From Isoetes engelmannii (taxonomy: Eukaryota > Streptophyta > Lycopodiopsida > Isoetales > Isoetaceae): a DNA stretch of 22,835 nucleotides. Positions within the stretch are counted from its first letter, which is position 1, and each line of letters starts with the position of its first letter. Below are positions 1 through 9,979 of the stretch, piece after piece. Both the position numbers and the translations under genes were made by a program. Below the pieces are notes generated by a model. It saw only the letters and a list, made by a program, of their open reading frames with translations. It had not been told where the DNA came from and did no database searches. Location of the stretch: the NCBI GenBank assembly GCA_011763485.2, contig JAANSK020254274.1, positions 1 to 22,835 on the forward strand, given 5' to 3'.

Positions 1-1693
1 TTGAACGAAAGCTTTTAGTTTGTACTTTGTTACTCTAATCTGCAGGTAGTCTTGGTGAAGAAGTGTTCGAAGAAGAAGAAGGAGAAGGAGAAGGAGAAGG
101 AGAAGAAGAAGAACGTACGCCACTAGGTAGAAGATAACAAATAATAATTAGGATTGTCAACGTCAAATTAGAGTCATCAATAATAACAGCTAGATTATCA
201 ATATTATTTGTTAAATTCAGCTTGTTCATACATCTTTTTTAGGGTAAACTATCCCATACTATATCCTAAACTAATGATATTTGTCCCTTCAATATATTGA
301 AGGGATAAATATTTGCTCTCATTATTATAGTCTCTTAGTCCTTGTTTTCTTCCATTATTTTACATATTTTGAAAGCAACGTTCAACGTTGGCCAAATAGG
401 AATGTCTATATGTAATAAGTATTGTTGACGTCACATACACGTGGCATGACAAGTGAGATTATGTTGGCTGGCCCAATTTAACATTTTCAACTCTATGCAA
501 GTTATGTGACCACTCTATTGATTGATGGTGCATGACACTCCAACAACATCTTGTAATGTTATTCTTAAAGTTGTCATAACACTTTGAATACTTCTGAGGA
601 CAGGTGACACACAAGGTAGCCCAGTGTTTCGTGTTTAGCATGTGACAAATTTCAAAGGAGCATTAGAAGCATGTGAGCACAGAGTGCCCACGTAATCTAA
701 TACCATCCATATAAGTGAAGATCAAGGCCATCACATCGCCTTCTATTAGCCTGGGACAAGTTAGATTTGAGATGTCAATAAAAGGTCATTGGCATATGGA
801 GTACATAACCATGAGAGAAGTCATTTTACACTTCTATGAATTTGGCTCAATTTCTCAATCAATGCATGCGTGAAAATGTATACGAATGATCAAATATAAT
901 TAGATTTTGTAAATATATTAATGGAAAAAAAAAGTGATAAATGTTGCATTATAGGAAAAAAGGTAGCATTCAACGAGAAGCATGACTCTGCAAGGTGAAA
1001 AAATATGTTATCAATTAGGCCGATGGGGCATGACGTAAAATCTTTTTCTTTTCGCATAATATCAGCTCAATAAGAAGATTTTGGACTCGCATTCATTCAT
1101 GAAAAAAAAAATATAATATAATGCCAATAGGTTCAAAGGGATCCATATACTTCGGGCTAGAGTTAGAACCGTTTCAATGTGGGTATTATGCATGCTATTA
1201 CAATAATAAATTGTTAGATGTACCACGAACTAGAGGTTCAAATCAATTGTATGATATAAAATAAAAACTAGACTACTTGAATTCTTTATACTCAAGGCAA
1301 TGATGTAAGAAGAGATGAAATAGATTTGAAGCATATCCCTTTCCTAACTGGGTGTTCCTTGATTGAGTACGAAAGCAGTTTTTATGCCAAGCCACATTAG
1401 CATTCGATTGGACATTGACGCACACATCACACCAACGTTGCTTATTGGGTCCTGCCCCTAATCATCTTACATTGAATGCGGCTCTAGACGGCTTCAAGCT
1501 TGAGACATATTTGCTCGAGGACTAGTGTGTTACCACTAGACTAAATAAAAAGAAAAAACATAAAGGATCGTCATAACTCAAATATAAAGATAAGATAAGA
1601 TAGAAACATGGTGAAAAGAGAGGGAGACGTCAACAGAAGATGCACGAAATCTCCTTGAATGAGACATAGGTTTTGGAGGGGGGGGGGGGTGTG
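1..1693. other. AT-rich sequence without a recognised gene
   Basis: Apart from the purine microsatellite and a 12-nt G-run near 1678-1689, I see only short AT-rich openings on both strands with no family features. There are many in-frame stops and no convincing splice-linked exons. Confidence 0.6.
69..113. repeat. GAA/GGAGAA microsatellite
   Basis: Purine-only run of AGA, GAA and GGAGAA units. It produces a Ser/Pro-rich open frame on the minus strand that I regard as an artefact of the repeat. Confidence 0.9.
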
Positions 1694-1933
1694 TGCAATT
1701 TGTTGGGGGCCGTTTTTTTTTTTTTTTTTTTTTTTTTTGGACGTGAGATAAATTTCACTACCAATCAAGAAAAATGTACAATAAGTTGAGAGACAGGTTT
1801 AAAATTCGAAAGGGGGAACCCTCTGAACAAGGCTACCTGTACATCTCAGAAGTTCATTTAGTATGACGATCCTCTAAGAAACCCATGACTGCTGAAGATC
1901 TCTTTTTTCTAGCTGCCTTCTTGAGTGCAACAA
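1694..1933 (-). repeat. Copy A of a LINE-like 3' end (direct repeat of 2134-2363)
   Basis: This stretch is closely similar to 2134-2363 in the same orientation, offset about 430-440 bp. Read on the minus strand it starts with the last 20-odd codons of the Gag-like reading (KKAARKKRSSAVMG...TK, stop). A 3' untranslated part of about 120 bp follows (ACTTCTGAGATGTACAGG...), then a 26-nt A-run (plus-strand T-run, 1713-1738). The likeness extends about 19 bp past the A-run (TGCAATTT.TTGG.GCCG), so a local duplication is as likely as two separate insertions. Confidence 0.8.
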
Positions 1934-2065
1934 TACGTTTCGTACTGCGGGAGGGTATTCTCGCAATGGTTGGGACTACGACTTCGGTATGGTATTGTAT
2001 GCAGAACCGTACTTTTGGCCATGCTTGAGGAGCTTAAGTGGTTCAAATGTCAAATTTTCTATTTT

Positions 2066-2091
2066 TGTGTATGTGTGTGTGTGTGTGTGTC
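2066..2091. repeat. (GT)n microsatellite
   Basis: Nearly pure GT dinucleotide run, followed by CTCTCCCCC and a T-run, lying between the two LINE-like tail copies. Confidence 0.9.
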
Positions 2092-2133
2092 TCTCCCCCT
2101 TTTTTTTTCTGCAATGATTAAAGGAAGGTACGT

Positions 2134-2363
2134 TGCAATTTTTTGGAGCCGTTTTCTTTTTTTTGGATGAGAGATAAATTTCATTACCAATCAAGAAAAA
2201 AGTACAATAAGCTGAGAGACAGATTTAAAATTCAAAGGGGGGGAATTTACCTCTGAGCAAGGCTACCTGTACATCTCAGAAGTTCATTTAGTCTGACTAT
2301 CCTCTAAAGAACCCATGACTGCCGAAGATCGCTTTTTTCTAGCTGCCTTCTTGAGTGTAACAA
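2134..2363 (-). repeat. Copy B of the LINE-like 3' end
   Basis: Partner of the copy at 1694-1933. The Gag-like reading continues beyond the repeat here (to about 3060), while copy A stops at GTGCAACAA, near 1933. The A-run is shorter and interrupted (AAAAAAAAGAAAA on the minus strand). Confidence 0.8.
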
Positions 2364-3060
2364 TTCTCCAACCATCACCGTGCTCCACAACAGTCTTAAG
2401 AATCTGTGATGGTGAAGACTGAAATACAGAAGAAGATGACATAGATGGAGCCACAATAGCTCCCATTACATCTGGATGAACTGTCACTTTCTGTGGCCTC
2501 ACCACAGCTAGATTCAAGGAAGATGATTCTATCACATCCATATCACTCGAAACATTGTCAGGCACACTAAATGGCACCATCTCAAGAAAGAACTCTTGAG
2601 AGGGCAAAGCAGATACTGTAGTGGAAGATGAAGCTATAACAGGAGGTACAATAATTGAGAGGTAATAGTGAACAATTCAATACTAGAACTCACAGAAGAA
2701 ATTATGAGTAGGAGGTACAAGACAAGAGAGATAACGCCAGCTTCTTGTACCACTTGCCACTTTTGAAAATAACACATTCAGAAATTGCTTGATCAATGGA
2801 GATAGACACACAAATACGTGGACCATTGATAATAGAGTGAGAAATGTGAATGCCCACGGCATTTACAATGTCTATTAAGAACTCATGAGCAAGAAGATCA
2901 ACAGGTAAATTAAGAATAAAGAACCAGCAAGGCATCCAAAGGCCGAAAACATACCAGGAGCAAACCCAGGTGTGTAATCTTGATAGAGGATATAACTAGT
3001 GCCCAAAGGATCGACACCTCGAGAAACCACCTTCTCTACTGCCTCAGATTAACCACGAGT
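2164..3060 (-). pseudogene. LINE-like Gag (DUF4283-type) pseudogene with 3' tail
   Basis: On the minus strand a reading from about 2960 gives GFAPGMFSAFG and then NLPVDLLAHEFLIDIVNAVG, and continues with RICVSISIDQAI and a Lys-Trp segment. This is the pattern of the DUF4283 domain of plant Gag-like proteins. A lower stretch (2607-2284) ends KKAARKKRSSAVMG... at TGA 2284. Less than 130 bp later comes an L1-type 3' end, TAATGAAATTTATCTC followed by an A-run (plus-strand T-run ending near 2164). There is no ORF2 between the Gag stop and the tail. Stops separate the two readings, so it is dead. Confidence 0.6.
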
Positions 3061-4046
3061 CTCATCTTAAATGTGCAGAGAACTTAGCAACACACTCTGT
3101 GATTGGTTATTATACAGAAGAATTTTTGGATATAGGTTATCTCGATGGCTTCCTTGACACATTTCTTGCATCGGGCTACCTGCATATGAATCATTGAAGA
3201 AGTTAGGCAAGGGCGTCTTCTTGATAATGTTTAATAGTGAAAGTTGAACACATACTCATAGCCTAAAGTGGTCCCCCGCCACTAAACAAGAACATGAAAA
3301 GATATAAATCTTGTTAATTTGGGATTTTCTGGTTTGACAAAAAGAAATTGTATTTTTTTTAACTTCATTTCCTAAGGTTTTGAGGAGTTTTACCTGCCAG
3401 AAAAACTTTTGGATTTTTCAACAATCGTAGAAATTTTTTCACTCTACAATTTGGGGTGATTTTGCCTCCACACTATCCGGTCAAGGACGCACAACATGAT
3501 GCTAGACAGATCAACATGCAACAACATTTTTGGATTTGGTTTGGGTTTTTGTTCACAGAGGGTGTGGAAGTCAAAAAAATAGTGGGTTTTTTTTTCAAAG
3601 GTTGCAGGTAGCAATTCTTCCGCCTTCTCTTCTAATTACTTCGATGCTCCTGTTTCCCCTTCCATATTTTTGTGACCAGCAGATGAATGCATTTTCATGC
3701 AGCAACATGTTTGTTGCATATCGTGCTTTGTAGAAGATTGTCAAGTTAACATTCACAAAGCTAGCTTATGAACCTATCCTTATTGTCGTTCTACTAAATA
3801 GGCAGTTGTTGTAATAACGTTGTATGTGTTTTGATTCTAAGCAATCAAGATCATGAAAATTTCTCTTCAATTGTCCTTTTCTTGCAGGATTAGTCTCATT
3901 ACCATCATTTTGTTCCTAGTATTGACATGCATAGTATTCTTGATTGATTTTAACATATGGCAGTCAATTCACCGTCCCCATTCATTGTTTCACTTTTTGG
4001 TCCATTCTTAGCATCACTATCATTTGCAGATCCATAGGCTGGTACT

Positions 4047-4205
4047 ATGAACTACATAATGTTCATGAGGAGAACCATTGCATGGTATAATGCTGAGGCG
4101 ATGTGGGCAGTTGAGGCAGAGGGCGAATGGCTTTGCCCCGAGCCCTCTGCCGAAGCTGGCAGCACTGCTGAAGCATTTTCATCATGCAATGGCCCCGAGA
4201 CATAA
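4047..4205 (+). other. Small GC-richer open frame, unassigned
   Basis: ATG at 4047 opens a 52-codon frame (MNYIMFMRRTIAWYNAEAMW..., ending in TAA at 4203-4205) with many Glu, Ala, Trp and Cys residues. It is clearly GC-richer than its surroundings and may be an exon or gene fragment. An alternative frame (SIGWYYELHNVHEENH) begins after a TTTGCAG at 4023-4029 but stops soon. I do not recognise the product, and it may not be coding. Confidence 0.2.
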
Positions 4206-5547
4206 GAATTATGGGATATACATATCATTTTGCCTAAATTACGTTCCACATGTAGGGCGGAGAAAATTACACCGCATAATATATGCTGTAATCTGCTGTA
4301 ACCTAAGGCAAATGATATTTATGTTTCCTTATTAGAACGCATCAAGGTCCACCAAATAATCAGAAAACAAGGGCCCTCTGCATGCCATTGAAAAGCTGGA
4401 ACACCTACTACGGGCCGCTTAATCTTTATACCAGTTGGAGTTGGAATTTTAAGACTTGCTACAAGATTTGCATCGTAATGAGCTGCAAGGAGTTGCATAT
4501 GCAATAATCTTATTTGCCATATAATTTCCTGGCTATTTAAAGCTCCTCATGCAGGTAAAGCATAAGCTTTTGTTTGGTTGAGATGTTAACAATACCAATT
4601 AGTACATAATTTTGGATGAACTTATGCCAGGTTGCTGTTGGTGCATTCTTTTTTCTCTGGCTCTATTCCGTTCATTTGCCTTCTCTATAAGAAATGTAAT
4701 ACCTTAATGTCTCATTTTTTGCAATTAATCTAACTACATACATCTGATGCAAATTGCAATGGCATATTAGATAGGCTGACAAAGACCACATAAGAAATGC
4801 GTTACTATTGTTGTAGAGTAATCAACATTAGAGACTGGTAGTGAAATAGCCATTAATTTAGTTGCCTCATGTTCTTGCCCAGCTAAAGGTTTCTGCTCCA
4901 TGATTTATGGGTTAGCAATTTGCTGCATCGGTAATATAAAGAGCTTGGCTGCTTTTGCCTGAACTATTTGTTGAGATATTTGGCCAAAGCATCTCTTTTT
5001 CACTATTCTAACTATTGGCATGGGAGAGCAATGTGAGCAAGGCTCTTTAAACGGATTTCTCAAAAAACATACAACTTTGAAGAGCCTCGGTATATGTAGT
5101 TAAATCGGTATCTAATTCTAAGTTCTATTTTAGATGCAGCGCATTGTGTTGAACTTTGTTATCTACTTACGTTGCTTTATGGCAGGGGATTTTACTAAAA
5201 TATGGATGGACGGGAGAATAGCTTTTGAAAGGATGGTCCACTCAACCTATCTTATAGGATAGTTCAAGTTCTCTATTTACACTTTAATACTGACAAATTC
5301 CCGAAATACAAATCCTGTCAACTTGGTGGCATCAATTTGGCGTAATCTAGATGTTTCATAGGAGCCCATATGCATTAGGCATGTTTATGCATATTTAAGA
5401 TATGATTTCATTTTGCCTTACCATTAAATGGAATACAGATGCGAAAGAAACAATACGATGTGTTCCACGCTTCCATTTCTTCGGGCACCTCGCAATGCTC
5501 TTTGAAGGCATGGATTGTCTTTGCCTTTTTGTTTGATAGTCGGTTCC

Positions 5548-5601
5548 TTCATCTTCTATTTACTTTTTTTTTTTCATCTTCTATTTTTTCATCTTCTATT
5601 T
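5548..5601. repeat. Three copies of TTCATCTTCTATT
   Basis: The 13-mer occurs three times in a pyrimidine-rich stretch, the first two copies separated by a T-run. Simple-sequence expansion; no function proposed. Confidence 0.8.
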
Positions 5602-5819
5602 GTCATTGCATCCTTGCATCTGATCTATGCACCTTCTCATAATTGTATGAGAAAAAAGGTATTTTTGGCTTTACGTGATGGATGCTTTGCATTTTTCTTT
5701 TGTTATTGACTAAATTGTAATCCTCGGAGGCGACTATACTAGATAATCCTTCAATTGTGTCTTTTTTTATTTCTTCCAGAACACTGAACAATAATAAGAA
5801 CCTACATTTTTGCTTATAG

Positions 5820-6075
5820 GCGCAATATTTACAATGGCAGGAAGCACCAATTAGTTGGAGAAGTAAAACAAACAGCCATAGCTCTTTCAATTACAGAAGC
5901 AAGAGTATGCTATAGCCACACTAGGTGCCAAGGAGATAGTGTGGACAAGGAGAATCTTGAATGAGTTAGAAATTGAACAAAAATGGAGTACATGTTTATA
6001 TTGTGACAATCAAAGTTGCAATTCTGCTGTCTTTTGGGTTGTGGCTATACTCCTCGTGTGGTCTTGTGTGGACTT
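5820..6075 (+). pseudogene. Ty1/copia RNase H remnant
   Basis: Across small frameshifts the plus strand reads ISWRSK, then QTAIALSITEA, then LGAKEIVWTRRILNELEIEQ, then CLYCDNQSCNSA. That is the order of the copia RNase H domain (SW.SK.Q..VALS.TEAEY, A.E..WLR.LL.EL, DN.SA). At least two indels and stops are needed to follow it, one inside the TEAEY block near 5900. The rest of the polyprotein and the LTRs were not found, so this is a short decayed fragment. Confidence 0.75.
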
Positions 6076-6125
6076 AGTCTGATAAATCTTATTGTTCGTA
6101 ACAGTGATGCTTTCACGAAGAGTCA

Positions 6126-6640
6126 AATTTGAGTTTACGGCAGCAAGATGATGAATCAAGTTGAGGAAGTTGAACATGATATCGTCAATGATGATGAGCT
6201 TGACCTGCTTGTAGAACGATGAGGTACTTCACCTACTAAGGCCAAGCGGCGAAAAGCTAAAGTTGCAATGAGAGAATCAACCAGAGAACTTGCCAAAGGA
6301 TCAGAAAAAGGGACGACCATATTCTTTTTGTTTGATGCATGAAAATGAGGCATGTTGAGGATGCTGATGGAGATGATTGTGTAGAGGTAAGAGGAGATCG
6401 TGGGGATTATGTGATGCAGATGCTGCAACAATTCTATAACAATTGACACCTCAAATGCAATGGAGCAAAGTGTGTTTGAAGGAACTAAAAGTAAAAGTAG
6501 AGGTGTGTATAAGAATGATTCCTCAGGTAGCGAAGAATCTAGAAGAGCATCACCACGACGAAGGTCTCGTAAGATAATTCTCCTGGTGGAGATGATGGTT
6601 CTAGTGATTTTGAGCACGAGAATAAAAAGAGGTGGAAAGA
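6126..6640 (+). pseudogene. Probable upstream part of the gypsy gag, unrecognised
   Basis: The plus strand gives several charged readings interrupted by stops. One begins near 6147 with an acidic stretch (EVEHDIVNDDELDLLVER). A Lys/Arg-rich stretch follows after a stop, and an Arg/Ser-rich part lies around 6500-6570. A segment with KKRWKDKYRTPKDPKEVLD runs into the recognised gag part at about 6640. The composition would suit a Gag N-terminus, but I recognise no domain. The long minus-strand opening across 6156-6770 is the antisense of this purine-rich sequence and has no family features. Confidence 0.35.
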
Positions 6641-7605
6641 TAAATATAGAACACCTAAGGACCCAAAGGAAGTCCTTGATATCTTCAAAGAACAACATAA
6701 TGGAACCACATTGTTGTAGTGGTTGACAAAGATGAACATTTTCTTCAAAGAACATATACATACAAAGCAAAAGAGGCTGTATTGGGTGAATTTTTCATTG
6801 AAAGGGGAACCAGTTTGTGGTCCCAGATGATGAAGAAGGAGGAGTTGGATGGCATTGGAGCGTGTGAAAAAGCTCTTGAAAAGAGAATTTATGTCTGACG
6901 ATTAGGAAGATACTTTGAAGGACCAGTGCCAGACATTGCAGCAGGGTCAAGAAGAGAGGGTGAAAGATTTTAGGAAAAAACTCCGAAATATCCTTATGTT
7001 TTGCTAAAACTGCCAAAACGCCCATGGTTTAGGGGTATTTTTAGGGAATGACTATAACTTTTTTGCGATGATCCAAGGGGAATGTATCCTTTAGATGCAT
7101 TGTAGAGGAGAATGAGATCTTTCCATAAAAGCTAAGATCACCCTTGTAAGGATTTAGGATGGACTTAGAGGCCACAACTTAAAATTTTAGACTCCAACTC
7201 ATGTAATCTTAACTTTGATGAAAAGATCTCATCCTCCTCTACAATGCATTTGAAAGACACATTCTTATTTGGATCGTCGCAAAAAAAAAAAATACAACCA
7301 TTTCCAAAAAGTACCCCGAAACTTAGGGGTGTTTTGGCAATTTTAGCAAAACATAAAGGTATTTTGGAGTTCTTCCCAAGACTTTATTAGTCGCTTTAAT
7401 CAGTCATCAATTCTTCTACCAGTTGTCTCCTCATGACAAACGTATTCGTTTCATCCTGGTTTTGCAAAGGGAGTTCTCATTCCAAATCAAATTGTTGTGG
7501 CCTAAGACCTTACAATATGCTAGAATTGCAACACTATGTGAGATTTTGACAAATAATATCTTGGAGCAATATACAATGCTTCCAACGATCTTACATTATC
7601 GTTAA
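6640..7605 (+). pseudogene. Ty3/gypsy gag remnant, split by a MITE
   Basis: Before the MITE the plus strand reads, with stops and shifts, a typical retrotransposon Gag segment: a tryptophan-rich part, then ERVKKLLKREFMSDD and LKDQCQTLQQGQEERVKDF (6860-6970). After the MITE it resumes as ISRFNQ at about 7387, then SPHDKRIRFILVLQREF and PKTLQYARIA up to about 7560. This follows the family pattern of a 'LxQG...V.dF..rF' block and then an 'R-F-I-x-GL' block. Removing the MITE and one target copy joins V-K-D-F to I-S-R-F in frame. The reading is dead: in-frame stops include a TAG in the DD_ED stretch, and there are indels. No protease, reverse transcriptase or integrase follows. Confidence 0.75.
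6973..7377. mobile_element. Foldback MITE, Mutator-type, 405 bp
   Basis: The two halves are inverted copies of each other. The left arm, about 6973-7145, starts GGAAAAAACTCCGAAATA. The right arm, read in reverse from 7377, starts GGGAAGAACTCCAAAATA. The arms stay alignable through the GCATTGTAGAGGAG segment and leave a loop of about 50 bp near 7150-7200. It is flanked by a 9-bp direct repeat with one mismatch: AAGATTTTA (6964-6972) and AAGACTTTA (7378-7386). A 9-bp target duplication with long terminal inverted repeats starting GGGAA is typical of Mutator-like elements. There is no transposase. It lies inside a gypsy gag reading. Confidence 0.85.
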
Positions 7606-8139
7606 CCAATCTTATCTAGCCGCATAAGATTATACCAAGCAACTGACAATATTCAATTTGAATAAAGCACAGCATTATGCAACCTTCAATATTCAATAGA
7701 TTCCACTTTTTATATTTAATTTATATATAATTACACTATTGAATTGACACTATTCATTTGGCAATGAATTAATACTCGAAGGCTTTTATCAGATAGACAG
7801 TCTCAGGCTATTGGATCATTTATTCTATCTACATCTTAGGTTTATATCGGCTTAGTTCTGATGGTTTTGCATCGCCAAATCCGAGCCTTGCTCCTCCTGG
7901 ATCAATAGTATTGGACCGAGTTTTTCAAATGAAAAACTGGCGGACCGAGTAATTCCTTCTCTACACTTTACAAAAATAGGTCTCCATGTATATAATAGTA
8001 GGAGACCATTGTATAAGACTTGATAGGTATATAATGAAAACTTGAACCTAGATGTTGAACCTAGATAATATACCTGTACACATGTTTATGCCATTTTGCA
8101 TTTGCCTTCACATGCTTATACCAACCCAATTCCAAACAT
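7606..8139. other. AT-rich sequence without a recognised gene
   Basis: Between the gypsy gag remnant and the LINE endonuclease remnant the sequence is very AT-rich. There is a short palindromic ATTCAATTTGAAT near 7650 and a 10-bp direct repeat GAACCTAGAT near 8045-8067. Nothing coding is visible on either strand, including any reverse transcriptase that might complete the LINE. Confidence 0.5.
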
Positions 8140-8725
8140 CTGTCATATTGAGATCACCACCTAGTATCCCGTTAATCACATGCTGAATGATCACCCAATC
8201 TATCATTTCCTTCGATAGAATGACTTTTTTCACTTGCTTATTTGTTGCATATATATTAATCAATCTCTATTGAATCTCATCTTTATCAAATTGTACTGCC
8301 TGCCATTTACCATCTGTCCCAGCATATTACAGATTACTAGTTAAACCCCCAAACCCCTTTCACCACCAAAAAAACAAGGGAAAGTTGTCTCCGTCTAGAG
8401 ATATGACAACAATCCCAAAGACTAGAGTACTGCCTTCATCTAGCAAGTAGGAGTCCTGATCCCCAAGTGCACATATCAGTAACTTGTCCCCTTGACATTC
8501 TCATAATAATTGACATACCCCATGAAATCATACATTTTTCCAAAGTAAAGCGTGAACTGAGTTTTGGCATGTTCCAATCCAGACTTGAGGCTATGGGAGA
8601 AGTTAATTCTAGCCAAAAACTTCTTTTCAAATATGGGGTGGAATCCCAACAAATATCCATTAACCAGTGGTTTGTTGAGTTTAGGATCTCTAAGGCAATT
8701 TCTACCCCATCCCCACCAGCTTAAC
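8140..8725 (-). pseudogene. L1-like LINE ORF2 endonuclease remnant
   Basis: Read on the minus strand with several shifts. It opens near 8725 with a WGRNCLRDPK stretch resembling the 'WN.RGL.DP.K' start of plant LINE ORF2. It continues with INFSHSLKSGLEHAKTQF around 8600, a GGERGLGV stretch near 8350, and IYATNKQVKKVILSKEM followed by GGDLNMTD near 8140-8160. The last is the GGDFN motif of the apurinic-type endonuclease of non-LTR retrotransposons. Multiple stops show it is dead. The sequence loses all similarity to the left of about 8130, and no reverse transcriptase motif is visible there. Same strand as the ORF1-like remnant at 9980-11870, presumably the same element. Confidence 0.65.
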
Positions 8726-9979
8726 GCACAATTTCTCCCAAAATCCCTTCAGTGCAACTACCCTCTTTTCCCCTTACCTTGACAACCCCCCCAGCAATTT
8801 TTCGCTATTACTCTACTCCCCTCATTGCCCTAGGTTACAAGGAACCCAGCCCCAACACGACATAATGCACAACATACAATTTGGTACCGTATGTGCATAA
8901 AAGTAGTCTCCTTCATATAGTAACTTGAATTTCATAATTTCAAATTGAGATTATAGGTGCCATTAACTTGTGTTTCATACTTATTATTGAAATAGCCCTC
9001 ACAACGAACACCACAAGATGCAATTTCCCACAACATTTCCCCATTGTTTTTTGTTTAGACAGAGCACCTGCAAGGTAGTTTAAAACCTTCTTCTCACGTC
9101 CAAATCACTTTCCAAAACCCACCAAAGCTGCCAGTCAAGACCCTAAACCCTTCTAATGTGGAGATATATAAAGCTCGCCTTTGAGAACTATATGGAATTA
9201 AGATTCTCTGTGGCCAGTATATTAATTGCAACAATTGGGTCACCTCATTGTGCACAGCCTGCATTAATGCATTACACTCCAGCGATAGAAGCAAAACAAG
9301 AACATACCCAGACGGGTTTCCAGCCAATGAATCACTATTACAAATGACTTGGTTTATGCTTTTCACAACTCTTTTAGAGTACCTCCATTCTCGGTATTGT
9401 GTAGTTGCAAACTTTGCTGCTTTAACATTTCCCATAGTCTGAAAAGAGGACACACAATGGCATATTTATGTCTGGAGAAATCTTGAGAATTATCTGCATA
9501 ATCTGATGTATTTGTGTACCAGAAGTATAACAGTTATACAGATCACATATTTCCAAGGTAAAGTACCTACACATATATGTTCCAGAATTAAGAACCCAAC
9601 TTTGTTGTTCAGTGTACACCCAAACTTCCCTTTCCCTTACTCCAGCTTTTCCAGCTAGCTTACTTAGCAATTCCCACATTAGCAGATCGCACCAACACCA
9701 ATTATAACTGCCTTTTCAGGCCTTGACTATCACCACATAGAACTGACTATTTTCAGAGTGAAACCTCCACCAAGTAGCCTTGTGAACAGCCAAAGGTCTA
9801 TCAACATATTCCGACCGACTAGCCCTCGGACTCACATATTCCCACCATTTATGCAAACTATAGAATGCAGATAAACAAAGATAATTGTCGGAGCAAAAAG
9901 AAAAAAACTTACCTCGTATATGAGATGTGATTCCCGGCACATAAACCAAGGCTATAATAATCCGTATATGGGAAAAGGC
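8726..9979 (-). other. Spacer between LINE ORF1 and endonuclease remnants
   Basis: No convincing coding sequence. The minus strand has scattered openings (around 9716-9949, 9422-9679 and 9094-9453). The last includes LECNALMQAVHNE, which loosely recalls an RNase H-type segment, but nothing after it fits and the position would be wrong for a LINE. It could be a separate insertion between the two halves of the LINE, or a diverged 5' part of ORF2. Confidence 0.3.

Larger units (their letters stand above)
3061..5819. other. Intergenic sequence without a recognised gene
   Basis: The stretch is T-rich on the plus strand with scattered short openings. The only patch with coding-like composition is 4047-4205, listed separately. 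No transposon ends, tRNA or known domain could be supported. Unlinked ancient transposon debris is likely but cannot be shown by eye. Confidence 0.5.

Noticed and set aside
35-229. Minus-strand Ser/Pro-rich open frame
   Set aside because: It is the translation of the GAA-type microsatellite and has no other coding signal.
1234-1244. GGTTCAAATCA as the B box of a tRNA or SINE
   Set aside because: No A box at the right distance, no cloverleaf, and no tail.
6156-6770. 204-codon minus-strand open frame
   Set aside because: Antisense of the purine-rich gypsy gag region. The Leu/Ile/Ser-rich translation is what antisense of charged coding sequence gives, and no domain is visible.
6973-7377. Inverted repeat as a microRNA gene or transcription terminator
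   Set aside because: Terminal inverted repeats and a 9-bp target duplication identify it as a MITE; small-RNA production would be secondary.
9094-9453. Minus-strand reading with LECNALMQAVHNE as a LINE RNase H domain
   Set aside because: Only a short stretch fits, the acidic catalytic pattern cannot be followed, and it lies before the endonuclease rather than after a reverse transcriptase.
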